A DNA stretch of 64,000 nucleotides from Salvator merianae (taxonomy: Eukaryota; Chordata; Lepidosauria; Squamata; Teiidae). The notes beneath the pieces were generated by a model. It saw nothing but the letters and a program-made list of their open reading frames with translations, was not told where the DNA came from and made no database searches. The stretch covers positions 50,567,479 through 50,631,478 of the forward strand of contig QVOM02000025.1 in assembly GCA_003586115.2 (NCBI GenBank). The letters run 5' to 3'. Both the position numbers and the translations under genes were made by a program. Shown piece by piece: positions 11,553 through 23,446 of the stretch (positions are counted from its first letter, which is position 1; every line of letters begins with the position of its first letter).

Positions 11553-11689
11553 AAGAGAAAGAATTATAAAGAACTTCCAAAGAATCTCCACATACTAGGA
11601 AAAGGGATACACAATGATAGACATTGTTCAATGGAAACTAATAAGGTGACTCACATTGGAGCAAAAAACCCTAACCACATAAATACAAT

Positions 11690-12110
11690 ATCTGCATGGT
11701 CCTATAGCTAGGACTGCAGGATCTCCATGCCAATGCATGTTATGGAAGCCTTCTACTTTCAGTGACACACAGGGAGCACACAACCACCATATCTGGTCCA
11801 CATCTGGGTACAGAATCTGCAACTGGGAGTGCTTTGTAGAAGGCCACTTAAAGGTGCTCTCTCATCTAGGCCATGCTAGGTCTCCACTCCTGCCACAACT
11901 GTGCAAACATATGATGGTAGCAGGATGTCTCAGACTCTGTCCCTGTTTCCTAGCTTGAACTTCAAGTCTGAGGCAGGGCAGCCACCAAGTGGACAGCCAC
12001 CAGTGTGCTCTGTATAACCCGCCACATGTCTGGCCCAAAACACTTTTTCTGAGGAAGGAACACCCTTCACAGTGTGCACTTACACCACATATTGGAGGTT
12101 GCCATATAAA
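11690..12110. mobile_element. Unclassified insertion within the CR1-like LINE
   Basis: CR1 homology stops after AACCACATAAATAC (about 11683) and resumes near CAGATCTTGGTATAATGACA (about 12140). The intervening stretch of about 420 bp starts CAATATCTGCATGGTCC. This recalls the Harbinger-like start GGCAATATCTGCA at 5551 and 36152. No matching right terminus or duplication was found, so the class is uncertain. Confidence 0.4.
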
Positions 12111-12544
12111 CCAATGGGATACATGCTGATTGTAACCAGATCTTGGTATAATGACAGATAGTTCAATGGAAATATCAACCCAGCATGTGTCAGTGGTGAA
12201 AAAGACCAATAGCATTGGCACTGAAAATCAAATTGCCAATACTACAAAGCTCCTGTGTTAAGCAATGGTGTGGGAATACCTGGAATACTGTATCCATCTT
12301 TGGTTGCCATATCTCAAAAAGTATATGGTAGAATTAGATAGGATTTAAGGAGAGCAACTAAAATGGGAAAGGGACTAGAGAGACTTCTCTGTGAGAAAAA
12401 GTAGAAACTATTCTGACTTTTAATCATGGTTTATACAACCATGAATAGTGTGGACAGAGTAGATAAGGTTTTTCTCTTCTTTTCAAAATGCCAGTATTAG
12501 GAATCACCTGATGAAGCTTAATCCTGGAAGAATAAGGACGGGAT

Positions 12545-12766
12545 TTTTTTTGTTGTTGATCTATGTTTAGGAAAGCAATGAAGATGCAACTCTTTGTCCT
12601 GACCTTTGGATAAATAAGGAAACTGCTTTTCGTCCCCATTTTTTGACACTGTTATTTTTTTAGTATGTCCATTTTATATTGGTTTTTAATGTTATAGCCT
12701 GCTCTAAGATCTTTGGGTATAGGATGGAATAAAATGCAAATAATAAATAAATAATAAAATAAACTT
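12545..12766 (+). mobile_element. L2-like LINE C-terminus and 3' tail, inserted in CR1
   Basis: The reading AMKMQLFVLTFG (about 12575) corresponds to the LKTWLFRQAF segment at the C-terminus of L2-like ORF2. It is followed by the tail TATAGCCTGCTCTAAGATCT, GGTATAGGATGG and AATAAATAAATAATAAAATA. CR1 sequence continues on both sides (GAATCACCTGATGAAGC before, GGGGATTCACTACCCA after). The same tail recurs at 56427. Confidence 0.65.
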
Positions 12767-13006
12767 GGGGATTCACTACCCAAATGTGGTGTTGCCCAAG
12801 CTCAAAAGAGTTAATAAAAGGATTGGATCATTTCTGATAGTGGTGTGAGTTCCTATGACAGAGGAAACAGTATGCTTTAAAAGTATGTACCTTTGCCCTG
12901 CTTGTTGACTTCAATATGCAACTCATTTTCCCTGTGAGAACAGAGTACTGGATGAGATGGGCCACAGGTCTAATCCAGGAAGACATTTGTTATGCTTTTA
13001 TGCTAC

Positions 13007-15104
13007 AAACAACCTCACATTATACATGGTTCCTTAAGAAAAGGATCTTAAAACATAAAATATGATTTCTGGGAAAAGGAAACAACATTGAGATGTACAT
13101 AATTTAACTCCGTCCTTACCATTCACAATAGATAGGGATGGCCATGAATGCTTCCCACCTCATGCCTCAAAATTTAGTTGCAGATCAGCAACAAATTTAT
13201 GTAGATAGTCCATATTCTTCTAATCTTCTAAATCCATACATAGAGATTTCCTCTGCTATCTTTTTTTTTTTTTTTTTTGGATGAGGCAAATGTTTTTTAA
13301 TTCACCTCTTATTTTCTTAAACATTATGGAAGCATGTATATGTTATCATATATAATTTCAACTACTTAGTGAATTCTTCTTTATGACCCTAGTGACAAAG
13401 TATCCCAGTTAAAGTGACACTAATACTGTTTCTATACTCATGGGTAGTGTGGTCCAGAAGGAGGTCTAAGGGGCCTGGCTTCCGCACACTATCATGGAAT
13501 AGCATAAATGCCTTCTCTACTGGAATGTTCCATCCACACAGGATGGAATTTGGAGCAGGATAGGGTGCCCCAAATAGCATTCTAACTTTCTCTACCAGTG
13601 GACCTTGGCATCAAGGTTGGCGCACCCTTCAGAACCTGGGATTGGAGCTGATGCATGACAGGCTGTCCCAGTGCAGCCAGTCAGGTCCTACACCAGCAGC
13701 AAACTGTCCTAGCCTGGGATGGATGTGTATCCCATGACAAGGCAGCAATTACCTAAGTACTGGTAGATAATGGGAAGAGAAAAAAAATAACTTAAATAAT
13801 TTTAAAATAACTTAAGCCATGGACACACTGTTCAGTTTGTAAGACACATAGTGCACTAGCTATGTATGGATTAAACAGCTAATAAATTTAGATTGCAAAT
13901 TAGTGGGGAAATGGTGTGAACTGATGCATGAAAGATTACACACTTTATACCCTCTTTCATGAATATTATGATCATTACAGAAGGTATGGGAATTATTGCA
14001 TAAAAATGTCTTCCCCTTTTTTGGTAATAGCTTTCTTCCCACACGCAGCAGTGTATTTCCAGAACAATTTCCTAAAAATAATTACTGTATCTCTATGATT
14101 GAATATGAGATGGGATTTCATATTCAAGTTATTGTCAGAGCATTCTCAGACAGCAGCATTTTGAAGCAGAAATGTAGACAACTATTCCTTATTATGAAGT
14201 TTGGGTGCTCCTAGGGGATGGAGGTCCAGGTTGAGTATCACACCTATCACCACAGTTTTGACATTAAAATCAAACTTACTAAAATGCAGTTTCTCCTAAA
14301 GCACAATCTTAGCTACATGGCCATATTCATCATCCTGTAGGGACAGCCTTCAGTAAGTGATTAATACATGTTATCACAATGCATAATTTAATCTATTTAA
14401 AACTGGAACATCTTGAAATGAGTGACTCCAATTCATGACTTTCAAATTCAAACAAAATGGTGGAATGCAGTGAGTCAAACTCCAACTTGATGAAACATTT
14501 ACTGATATCTCCGATCAATCTTTCCACCCTCTACTTTTATGATCAACTGATTTTAAACAACTCTAAATCTACTTTCTTCCTAGAGAAGTTTGCCTTGGCA
14601 CACATCTTTATAGTGTGTTGAATGCACAATGAGGGTGTAGTGTCTGCATGACACTATCTCCTTGTTGAGCATGCAATGTGGAGAAAGAGCATGCTGTCTG
14701 CATGGACATCATGGTATCCCTGGGCATACAACCATTAGTATCACTTTTCCTGATATTTTGAAGCTAGTTTTCAAAACTGACAGTAGGTACAACTGTATTG
14801 CTACAACTGTAGTGCTTTCAGTTAATCCAAAAGGAAGAAAGTGATTCAACTGCAGCGTGCCCCTACTTACTGTGCAGATCCTGCCTCGGTCTCTCCTTCT
14901 TTTCCAGTGCAGCTAGAAAAGGGAATACACATCAGGTTTATGGAGGCATTGTGACTGGAAGCCTGTCTTTCACACACATGGACAGGTAACTGTGATGCTT
15001 TCAATCATTCCTCTATCCCACCTCTCTGTGGTCCCTGTGGTTGAGTTTTCCGGTTTCAGATCTTTTTTGGTCTATAATGAGAATTATAGGTGGGATGGGG
15101 AAAC
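13007..15104. other. Unassigned DNA, no gene seen
   Basis: Contains a poly(T) run at 13261-13278. Sequences near 13430-13720 and 14600-14900 have MITE-like composition (for example GTGCAGATCCTGCC at 14872), but no paired termini were found. Open frames here are short and unrecognised. Confidence 0.35.
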
Positions 15105-15107
15105 TAA

Positions 15108-15547
15108 GGCCATTTTCACACTTACCACACACCATCTGCATTGCATGGACCTAGTCTGCAATATGAGCAGGCTACCAGCATTCCTGGTGCAAATGCTGGT
15201 AGACCTGCTTGATCCTTACTATGATAGTGACCGGGAAGCATCCTGTTGCTGCCATGGTGATTGACAGCACCATGTAGCATGCAGGTGCAATTGTGCAATC
15301 GTACAGGGACAGTCACCAAGTGCAGTGTGGCACAGCAGTGCATTTGCACCTGGAAACAGGTGCAAATACACGTTACTGGGAGCTATCAGCTCCCAGTAAA
15401 GCTGTGGAACATGAATTTGTACTTCACAACTAGTCATGATTGGGAGCAGTGTTACGCTGCTCCCAGTCACAAGGGCCTCCACAGAGTGAGGAAACACTTT
15501 GCTAGTGAGCAACTCGGACGCTCGCTAGTACAAAGTGCAAACAGGCT
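15108..15547 (-). mobile_element. Harbinger-like MITE of the 0.4-kb family
   Basis: TAA at 15105-15107 precedes GGCCATTTTCACACTTACC. The other end reads CAAAGTGCAAACAGGCT followed by CAA. The interior aligns in reverse to the copies at 23033 and 25093 (CACCATCTGCATTGCATGG, GCATCCTGTTGCTGCCATGG). A frame of 163 codons that overlaps it is fortuitous. Three successive hairpins lie at 15340-15467. Confidence 0.6.
15340..15467. repeat. Three consecutive hairpins
   Basis: Three short inverted repeats stand in a row. TTTGCACCTG/CAGGTGCAAA has a GAAA loop. TTACTGGGAGC/GCTCCCAGTAA has a TATCA loop. ATTGGGAGCAG/CTGCTCCCAGT has a short loop. The last two share the GGGAGC core, which suggests local duplication of an arm. 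Confidence 0.85.
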
Positions 15548-16657
15548 CAAGCTAATACATGCTACCACCTCTAAGTCATTTAATGCATGTGATGAAGTCT
15601 TTGTCTATTGCTTTGAGGACAGTTTGGAAACTACAGTTGATTGGAATAAATATAAGTTTTCAACTAGATTAGACTTTATAGGGTACATGATAGGAATTAT
15701 GAAATTGTTGCATTTTATCCAAAGTACTAGATTCTCCTTGAAATATTTTTAAAGTTCAGAATAAGGTTCCCTGAAATTGTCTTCAGCACAAAACTTGAAA
15801 TTTTCTTCAGAGGGTCCGCTTCAGTCCCCTTTGCTTTCCTGCACAAAGCTGAACATTATCTTGGGCAGAGCCTTTTTCAGTGGTTAAAAAAGTTCTAGCA
15901 TCCTGTAATTTGGTACCGTTTCCACTCTTGAGTGAGCTATCCCAGAACAGGGCAGAATGCTATGGTCCAGGATAGGCAACCAATCTTGCTATAGAATAAG
16001 TTGCCAGTTGTGAATGATAAGGCTGTCTGCATTCCAGACAGCATAGCCCTTTCCATTCCAATCCCAAACATCAGCTTTGAAGGACCTGCCCAATCCTTGA
16101 AGCCGGTGTTCAGCCTTTGAAGACAGGAATTGAAAGTTCCTGGCCTCCAGAGTTTCTGGCCAGGGTTCTTTTGGTGGTGCATCAACTTCTGGCAACACTT
16201 TCAGCAGTGCTTTCTGGTGTGCCACAAAAACAGGATTCTCATTGTATTTAGCACTATGAGATGTGTTATCTGTCTGCATGCCTTTATGGTCCAGAATGCT
16301 AACACTGGTCCAGTTGTGGACCTCTTTAAAGAGATCCACACATGGACCAGGATATGACACCATTTTGATGCCCTATTTTGTCCGTACCTTGTGTTTTGCA
16401 GCTGAAGGATACTATTGGTAGGTGGGGCTTCTACTATGATGCTCTAGAGTGTGGTAGGCAGCAGCTCAGGATGCTTCCAGATGAGAGCTAAACCCCATGA
16501 TTTTCACAAAACTGTATTGGGAATGCCAGACACAATTGTGGCATTCCAGATTTAGTACTGGAATAGTGACGTGATATTCCATAATATCACCAGAAAATCC
16601 AGAAATGACATTGGATTTCCCATAATAGAGATGCTTATGCGGCATCTGTCCGCCTGT
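15548..16657. other. Unassigned DNA, no gene seen
   Basis: The 124-codon and 82-codon minus-strand frames near 15937-16363 overlap in different frames, contain no known motif and are probably chance. A repeat of GAGATCCACACATGGACCAG type suggests an old interspersed element, but its ends are unclear. Confidence 0.35.
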
Positions 16658-16728
16658 TTCATTATAATCCCACTTGTACGTTCCTAGCCAAGTATGCTTG
16701 GGTTGCTACAAGTGGAATTATAACGAAA
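16658..16728. repeat. Inverted repeat, 21-bp arms
   Basis: The left arm TTTCATTATAATCCCACTTG and the right arm CAAGTGGAATTATAACGAAA are complementary apart from two positions, with a loop of about 27 bp. It may be the core of a MITE ending at GATCCTGCC (16838), but a matching left end was not found. Confidence 0.75.
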
Positions 16729-16839
16729 TATAGGTAGGTTCATGATTGCCTCCCATGTCTGGTGGAGGCAATGTCATGCAGACTCTGGACCATCATGGTT
16801 AATTCAGAGTGCTGTAATGGTGTCGTGTGGATCCTGCCT

Positions 16840-18972
16840 TTATCTCAATACTTGATGCTTTTATATTCAACACATTTATTCTGAGCAAATTGCCTATTAA
16901 CTGTCATCATCTGTAATGTACTTTCAGCTTCCCAAATATGACAGTCACTTGAGAAATACCCCTGCTATGTCTTTCTTTATACTTTATGCCCCAGGAAAAT
17001 AAAATAGGGACTACTGAGAATCATAGGGTAAGTTAACTAAATTTTACAGATGACTGGGATTTTCACTGTATTTAGCCTTCCAATTTTCTATACATTTTCA
17101 TTTTAGAAAAAAAGAAAAAAAGTTTCAAAATCATAGCACACTCATCATATTTCGGGGAAAAAAAATCAAACATAATCAGAAATCTAAATTGCCATTGCAA
17201 GAAAGTCATATTGTCACCTGTCTTGAGAACTATATGATATTGGCAATTAGTGACAATATTTAAAGAAGATAACAAAATACATATTCTCTTAAATTTCTTA
17301 AAGGTTTCTTTCCTTTAATTTCCATTAAAGAAGTCAGTACGGTTCTATCCTAGCACTGCTGGATTTAATTCTCATGATTGCCATAGCCTGGTATAACACC
17401 AGGAATATATCGTGGTGAATGCCTAGGGTGAATAGATGGAAAGCAAGACAAGGTTTTTGCATCTTTAAGAGTTCTGAAGAAGAAATTTCAGTAGATGTAG
17501 CTCATAATGTAGGCAACATCTATTGAAATCCCCTCCTGTTCTCCTACAGTGTATACGGTACCTGTTTCAGAGGTATTTATTTATTTATTTATTTATTTTT
17601 GCATTCTTTTGAAATGTCTTTTTGGTTGTATAACAATGATATATTTTCTTGAGGTAAACAGGTGTTTAAGGCACAAAGGCATCTCAGTGCAAAGAAGGAA
17701 GAATGATTCAGCAGTGCTGAAAATTCTCTACAATAATTAATGTATACAGTATTAGGATTTATTGATTTATTTATGTATTCTCTTCCAAAAGTGCACTATT
17801 CATACAATAGACATTTTGCATTCCATGCTTTTGTATATGAAAGGGGTGTTTGTGTGTGTGTGTGTGTTCATACGTTCATGCATGCATGCTGGAGACTATG
17901 AATAAATTTTAGGAAACTCAGTTTTCCTCCCGGCCCTGTTTTTTGTTTAATAGTCATTCTCACATGCTTGTCAAACACCAAGGGAAACTTTTTGAGTCTC
18001 TGCCTCAAGGGCTAAGTCACAGAACCTTTGCAGCAGCGTTTATTTTCAAAACTGCCAAAAGACACCTGGAATGTGTTTCTAATATAGTCTCAGCTTCCTC
18101 CATTCAGACTTCAGCAACAGAAGGAACATTAGTTACACTTCTTCCACTTTGTGACTCCTTCTGAAAACAGCTTGGGGCAATGAAGCAGCTGAGGTGCCAA
18201 TAGAGTGGATAAAACCATCAGTGTCTCCAGCTGTTGATTTGATAATCAAATATTATTAACTGTTTGGAAGCCCTGCAGAACCCATTCTTAGAGCAATCAG
18301 TGTTTAGGAAGAGATGCGTAAGGAGTTATGTCATTTTTTTCTCTTCATGCCAGCACTTCAATACAATCTAAAACAGCAGTAAAAAGCTGGAGCGAGTACT
18401 CCTTTGATCAAGGACCATATCACAGTCAAACAAATTTGGAATGGAAAGTCAAGGTATATCCTTTGGAGAACTGGAGCGTTCATTCATATTATGTATTTTC
18501 CTCAGCTTTTCCACTTATAATGAAGAAACAGGAATACCTGTTTGTTTGTTTTTTCTTTTTTTTAAGGAAAGATGTGGGAAGATTGGGTCAGAATTTCAGT
18601 GATTATGGTAGGATCTGTCCTGTGCCATTATAGTACCATAACTGAGCAATGAGGGCACAGAGTCCATTTGATCTTGCTCTCCCATGGTTTATTTGCAACA
18701 CTGACTGTGTGGTATCTTCATGGACATGCACATAACTAACTGCCATCCTGTTGCAAGTGCTCAGAAGAGCATTGTAAATGATAAGTATGCTGTGTCAATA
18801 CTTACTTGATGTGTTCTGGTGCTAATGTCACTATGCTGCTGCTGCTTTAGCAATAGGTTTATTGTAGTCTTCTGTTGTCATTACTGGCAACCCTGTACAG
18901 TTTTTAAACCCAGGAAATGACCTACAGGGGTATTTCCTGTGTTTGAAGAGCCTCAATTAGCAACATGACAAA
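16840..18972. other. Unassigned DNA with microsatellites
   Basis: (TTTA)n lies at 17574-17600 and (GT)n at 17846-17867. No gene and no clear transposon boundaries were seen. Confidence 0.4.
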
Positions 18973-19272
18973 TAGGTACGTCCACACAAACAAAATTCAT
19001 GTGTTTGTTTGACTGTTGAAGTGAAAACCCATTTTTTTTCACTTTGTCATTGAATTGTAACATAGAAAAGCCTTTTTTTTTTTTTTTTTTGTATTCGCTT
19101 TCATGCTATTCACACATAAAAACAGTTTTCCCATTGATTTTTTATTTTTTATTTTTTGGTTTTGCAAGCAGAGAGACTGGTTTGATTTAATCAAATTTTG
19201 GAAATGAGAGAAACCATGTTTTTGTTTCAATGTTAATATCTGCAAATGCAAATTTAATTTTATGCATCTCTA
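18973..19272 (+). mobile_element. hAT-like MITE (300 bp)
   Basis: The left end is TAGGTACGTCCACACAAAC and the right end TTTTATGCATCTCTA. The flanks are ATGACAAA (18965-18972) and ATCACAAA (19273-19280), an 8-bp duplication with one mismatch. The interior is rich in A and T runs (poly(T) at 19073-19090). The termini are a diverged form of the TAGGGATGTGCAC ends elsewhere in the window. Confidence 0.6.
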
Positions 19273-19330
19273 ATCACAAACAAGGAATGCTAGCACTTTG
19301 AAGAGGGCATAAATCATAGCCCTCTTCTTA

Positions 19331-20523
19331 GGCCACAGTCCGACATCGTAAATTTAATCTGTATCTGAAGAGTACAAGGACTGAATTCATCTTCTGATCG
19401 TTCCCACAGTTACATTTTAACTCGGACTCAATTCTTACTTGCTCGTTCTCACACTGATGTTTCCCGTGCTTGGCACAGAGACACAGTGCCTTTTCTGCCT
19501 CTACCCCCCGTCAAATTCTCCTCCCCGTGCAGTTCGTGATTGGCTGCAGTCCCAATGTTCAAATCCTGATGTCACGGGGCAGGAAAGTCAAGCTCCGCTC
19601 TCTGTATGTTCCCGCTGCTGCCTCAGAACATGGATTCAATTGGCAGCGTTACTAGTCATTTGCCATTTGCTCCTTCTCCCCCCTACAGCCTCTATCTACA
19701 CAAGCAGAACTTTATAACCATGTGTACCGCACAATTAAGCTTCTTAAAGGGCAGATGGCGATTTCTGCTCCCATGCAAGTGCACTTCTGCGCAATTGCGC
19801 AATTTAAAAGTAGCAAAAAAACAGGGAGAGGTCCGTGAAGAAGGGGAAAGGTGGGGAGGGAAAGTGGGGGGCTATATTATTGTGATAGTGCAGTTCATGG
19901 CCAGCAAATGGACTCTGCCTCATCTGCCCCTAAGGCATCCTCAGCGGCATGTGTCCCCACTGTGTAGCTGTGTGCTGCCGACGGTAAAACTAATCTTGAG
20001 TGGGTTCTTTGTTGGGGCAAGAGGACTGCAACACCAAACAGGTGCAGTTTAGTTTTTGGTTTAAAGAGCAGATGGAAGTGGAGGAAGCCTTTAATTTCTT
20101 CCTGGCAGTGTTGAATGGGGGATAAAGAAAGGGAAAGGACCGCAGCTTAGTGAAGTAAAAAGAAGGACAGTTATCTTTTCTCCTGGCAGTGACGGAAGGG
20201 GATAAGGGAGGCAGAAGAAACTACTGTGTTTCCTGCCCACCCACAAAGTCTGTCATTGGAAAGCACAAAATGGAAAGCCCTCCCTCTGCATGCCCCCCAA
20301 AAAGTATGGTCCCTCCCAAATAGTCTCCTTCCCCGTTCTCACATCGGAAAATAAAGTGGGCTAGCGATCTGGAACGGTGTGAGAACTCATTAAATCCGAA
20401 TGCAAAGTAGTCAGGATTTCACCAATTTAGTCCAGAAAAACTACAAGACGGCAAGATCATGTCGGGCCAGTAGGAACTGAAGACAGCCTGTAAACTGATT
20501 AAATGCCGTGTCGGAACGCGACC
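19331..20523 (+). mobile_element. Harbinger-like non-autonomous element (1193 bp)
   Basis: TTA occurs immediately outside both ends (19328-19330 and 20524-20526). The left end GGCCACAGTCCGACA pairs imperfectly with the right end, whose complement is GGTCGCGTTCCGACA (11 of 15). Both continue into ATTTAATC. Subterminal GTTCTCACA or GTTCCCACA motifs recur on both sides. The interior is GC-richer than its surroundings. I see no transposase; overlapping frames of 92-148 codons are unlike any family I know. A 3-bp TTA duplication with GGCC termini is characteristic of PIF/Harbinger. Confidence 0.75.
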
Positions 20524-20526
20524 TTA

Positions 20527-22504
20527 GTGATATTCCTGGTAGCACTTTAGTTGAAGTGCTGACAGATATAGCCCTATGCAGATCCTATGTCGCACACAGA
20601 AAACTGTCACAGGTATCTATAGTCTTCCCATCTATAAAATAACAGAAAAAAAAAAAGAGAGAGAGAGAGAGAGAGAAATATTTAAGTTCAAGAAGATTTA
20701 AAAAGTTGATTAGCAAGTTTTCCTTACAACCCTTTTGTCCTCTAATTTGAATCCACTGATTTATATACAAAGTGATGATAGTCTGGTTACCTGCTGCATT
20801 GCCATTTAACCTTAGGGTTTGTTGAAATGATTAAAAATAACTCCTCTGAGAGAATAAGAATATGTGAAAGTCTATAGTACAATTCACCTAATTCTTTATT
20901 TTTGCTTCCAGAGCTTCCTTATTACCTCTTTGTTTCATTAGCTGTGATTAATCCATTGGAATCATCTGCGTGAGATGTGCTGTTAAAATAGCCTACTTCA
21001 TGAAAATGGTGTCGTAGCCTGCTCCAACAGGATACCACTTTAAATCAGTCTCTAAACTATTTTCTGGTGGTGACCAGACTACCCACTCATGAGATGTTGA
21101 CAGTGAGTGACTGGTTCAATTTACTAAGCATGAGGAGTCAGTAGTGGCCCAGGAGGTATGCTGCTTCTGGGCATCCAACTAAAATGACACCAGCTGGCAA
21201 CTTGAGAATGAAAATTGTGTCAAGATGGGCTACCAATTGCCTTTCTGATCTTGGGCCAGTTTGCTCAATCCAGTCTAAGATTAGTCTAGCAGTGTGGAAT
21301 ACTCATTATGTGCAGGTCCTGCCCTAATTTCGGCTGCCCTCTCTCTCTCTTTTTTTCTTAATCCGGCTCCAGAAACTGCTACCCATCAAGTCTTTTTAAA
21401 TAGGACATACAGAAGGACATTTTCCTCTTGTTTCCTCACAGGCAGGTTAGGGCTGTATTAGGTGGTATAGGGGAATGCCATATGTTTACAGAATATCAGC
21501 AGTTCCTCAAAATGCGTTCCAACGTACAAGCATTGGCATTGTATCAGAAGCAAGTTCCAAGAGCTTTCTGTAACTACTTTCTTCCTCTCCTCCCACAGAG
21601 TGCTCCTGGAACTTGTTTCTGATGCAATGTCACACCATTGTAAGGTCTGGGTAAATCTCTGTATACTGAAACAGTTGTTTTTGATATTTTTGTTGTTATT
21701 GAGTCATAAATACCTTTCCAGTTACACTTAGCATCTGTTTGAAAGAATTTCCTATTTGCAAGTTGCCAATGTTTGGATGGAAACTATTTATGATTACACA
21801 TCTGTGAAAGAAAATTGCTTCAAGGACAGCACAACTGCCACTTCTTATACCCCCAAACACATATGGCAAAGTACTGTGGTTTCTGCTCCCTTCCACCCAC
21901 CTAGCATTGGTCCTGACTGCTATTTGTAGGCAAGTTGGAATTGGCTGTCACTACCCATCAGTTGAAGAAACACAAAGGACTTATCTTACTATGTAAAAGG
22001 ATTGGTTATTTCACTTTCCCATGCCTACATTTACTTTTCCATTAACAGAGTGTGAAATGATTTCTGGCTGGTTCTAACTAATCAGTTTCTGCCAGATCCT
22101 ATTGGGTTCTTTCAGTAAATTTACTGATATTTTCTCACCATTTTGGTTTTAATCAGTCAATTGTTCTATTGGTTAATCAGCCAACAGTCTGCTGGTGGAT
22201 CTCTGACTGGTACATTTATCAAATATCCATTGAGTGGGGATTGACAGGTGTGACTGTTTTCTGCTGGTGAAAATGATGAATTCCTCCCTCCTGTCTTGTC
22301 TATTATTGCACCATATGCTTACTTCCATTGCTGAAGCACTGGAAACATTGGGAGAGTTGTTATTCCTACACTTAATGCTTTCATATAAAATTCCAACACT
22401 GAAACTATATTGAATGGCATAGCAACAAAGACTTTCACTTTTATACCCCTTTACCACATCAGCACCATTTTTAAAAAAAAATCATCTGAATTTATCCTTT
22501 TTTG
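20527..22504. other. Unassigned DNA, no gene seen
   Basis: (AG)n lies at 20656-20677. The stretch 20880-21000 is low in repeats and carries homeodomain-like TAATCC and TTTCATTAGC words; see the conserved-element hypothesis. Nothing else is assignable. Confidence 0.35.
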
Positions 22505-22900
22505 GTATATAAGGTCCTAAATAGCCTGGGGACAGAGTATTTAACAGAATGTTGTCCCTGTTACAGTACTGGAAGGTGAGCAAAATGATTTGAGGATTTG
22601 ATTGTGTGGGCATCAGAAATTACTGAATAAATCTTGCACTGGCTTGTAAATAAGTCTTCTTTGTAGTGGAGCCTACTCTCTGAGTGCTCTCCCCTATTAT
22701 GTTCAAGGCACCTTCTGCTATACTTTCTAAGCATTTACTAAAGTCCTATCTCTACACACAGACATTATCTATATGAATGCCTTTGTATCCCACTTTTTTT
22801 TTCATATTGTTTTTATATACCTAGTTTTATTGCTAAATATTTTGACCCTTTTTATGTTTGAACTGCTAACTGCTTAAAATTTTGATCTTCTATACATTTT
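22505..22900 (+). mobile_element. L2-like LINE ORF2 C-terminal relic
   Basis: The reading YKVLNSLGTEYLTECC (about 22507) corresponds to the K.LNGL.P.YL..LL block near the C-terminus of L2/CR1 LINEs. It is followed by ALPYYVQGTFCYTF and AFTKVLSLHT (about 22690-22765), matching the W..LP..VR...S...FK..LKT region. A T-rich 3' region follows. Several stops show it is inactive. Confidence 0.6.
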
Positions 22901-23032
22901 TTTAAAAAAACAATATGGATTATTTTAGTGTCAACTATTAAGGATGTGCCAAAGTGCAGCTTCTGTGAAACAAACAGCTAGAGAGCCATGAGAGAGTCAG
23001 GTGCCTCACCGAACAGCCTCAGGCTATCTGCG

Positions 23033-23446
23033 GGCCTTTTAGTACTTTGTTGTAGCGAGCACTAGGAACACTTGCTAACAAAGTGCCTCCGTACTTTGCA
23101 GAGGCCTTCGTGACTGAGAGCAGTACATCGCTGTTCCTAATCATCGCTGTTCCTAGCTTCCTGTAAAGTGCATTCACACTTCAAATGCATAGTCATGATG
23201 CAGTTGGTGGCTACACCTATACCCTGTGTGGCACTGCTAGTTCCCATGGCAGTGGCTGGATGCTTTCCAGCTGCTGTTATGGCAAAGATTGAGTCAGGAT
23301 ACCAACATTCACACTGTGAATGCTGGTATCCTGCTGATGGTCATGAATATGGCCACACAGTGCAGGTGGTGTCCATGCTGCGTGGTCAGTTCCACCATGG
23401 AATGTTCACTAGTGAATCTTTCCTGGTGGAAAGTGTGAACAGGCCC
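23033..23446 (+). mobile_element. Harbinger-like MITE of the 0.4-kb family
   Basis: The right end GGAAAGTGTGAACAGGCCC is followed by TAA (23447-23449). The left end GGGCCTTTTAGTACTTTG is diverged and no TAA precedes it. The interior aligns with 25093-25459 (CCATGGCAGTGGC, GGATGCTT, ATTCACAC, AATGCTGGTAT). The ATCGCTGTTCCTA segment is duplicated at about 23127-23156. Confidence 0.6.

Larger units (their letters stand above)
10985..13006 (+). mobile_element. CR1-like LINE copy, decayed, with two insertions
   Basis: ORF2 blocks appear in order. EYWKVANVTQFLKEG (about 11003) is the start of the RT domain. A QHGFC-type block lies near 11168. LLMEKKWSFLKVLF (about 11390) corresponds to GVPQGSVLGP. 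TTGGAGCAAAAAACCC (about 11655) corresponds to IGAKNP. TGGAATACTGTATCCATCTT (about 12280) is the LEYCIHFW region. CTGGATGAGATGGGCCACAG with TTATGCTTTTATG closes the 3' end. Stops and shifts are frequent. Two stretches do not belong: about 11690-12110 and 12545-12766. The family name is from memory; the order of blocks is seen directly. Confidence 0.8.

Noticed and set aside
12900..13006. Unnamed reptile repeat ending in TTATG words considered as a SINE
   Set aside because: The upstream blocks show it is the 3' end of the CR1-like LINE, also present in reverse at 10092.
15261..15752. 163-codon plus-strand open frame, the longest in the window
   Set aside because: It starts inside a Harbinger-like MITE with hairpins and runs into unrelated DNA. 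There is no domain or family resemblance, and homologous copies of the MITE do not keep the frame.
19606..20052. 148-codon plus-strand frame inside the Harbinger-like element
   Set aside because: No transposase motifs (DDE, Myb) are visible and it overlaps other frames. I regard it as chance in GC-richer DNA.
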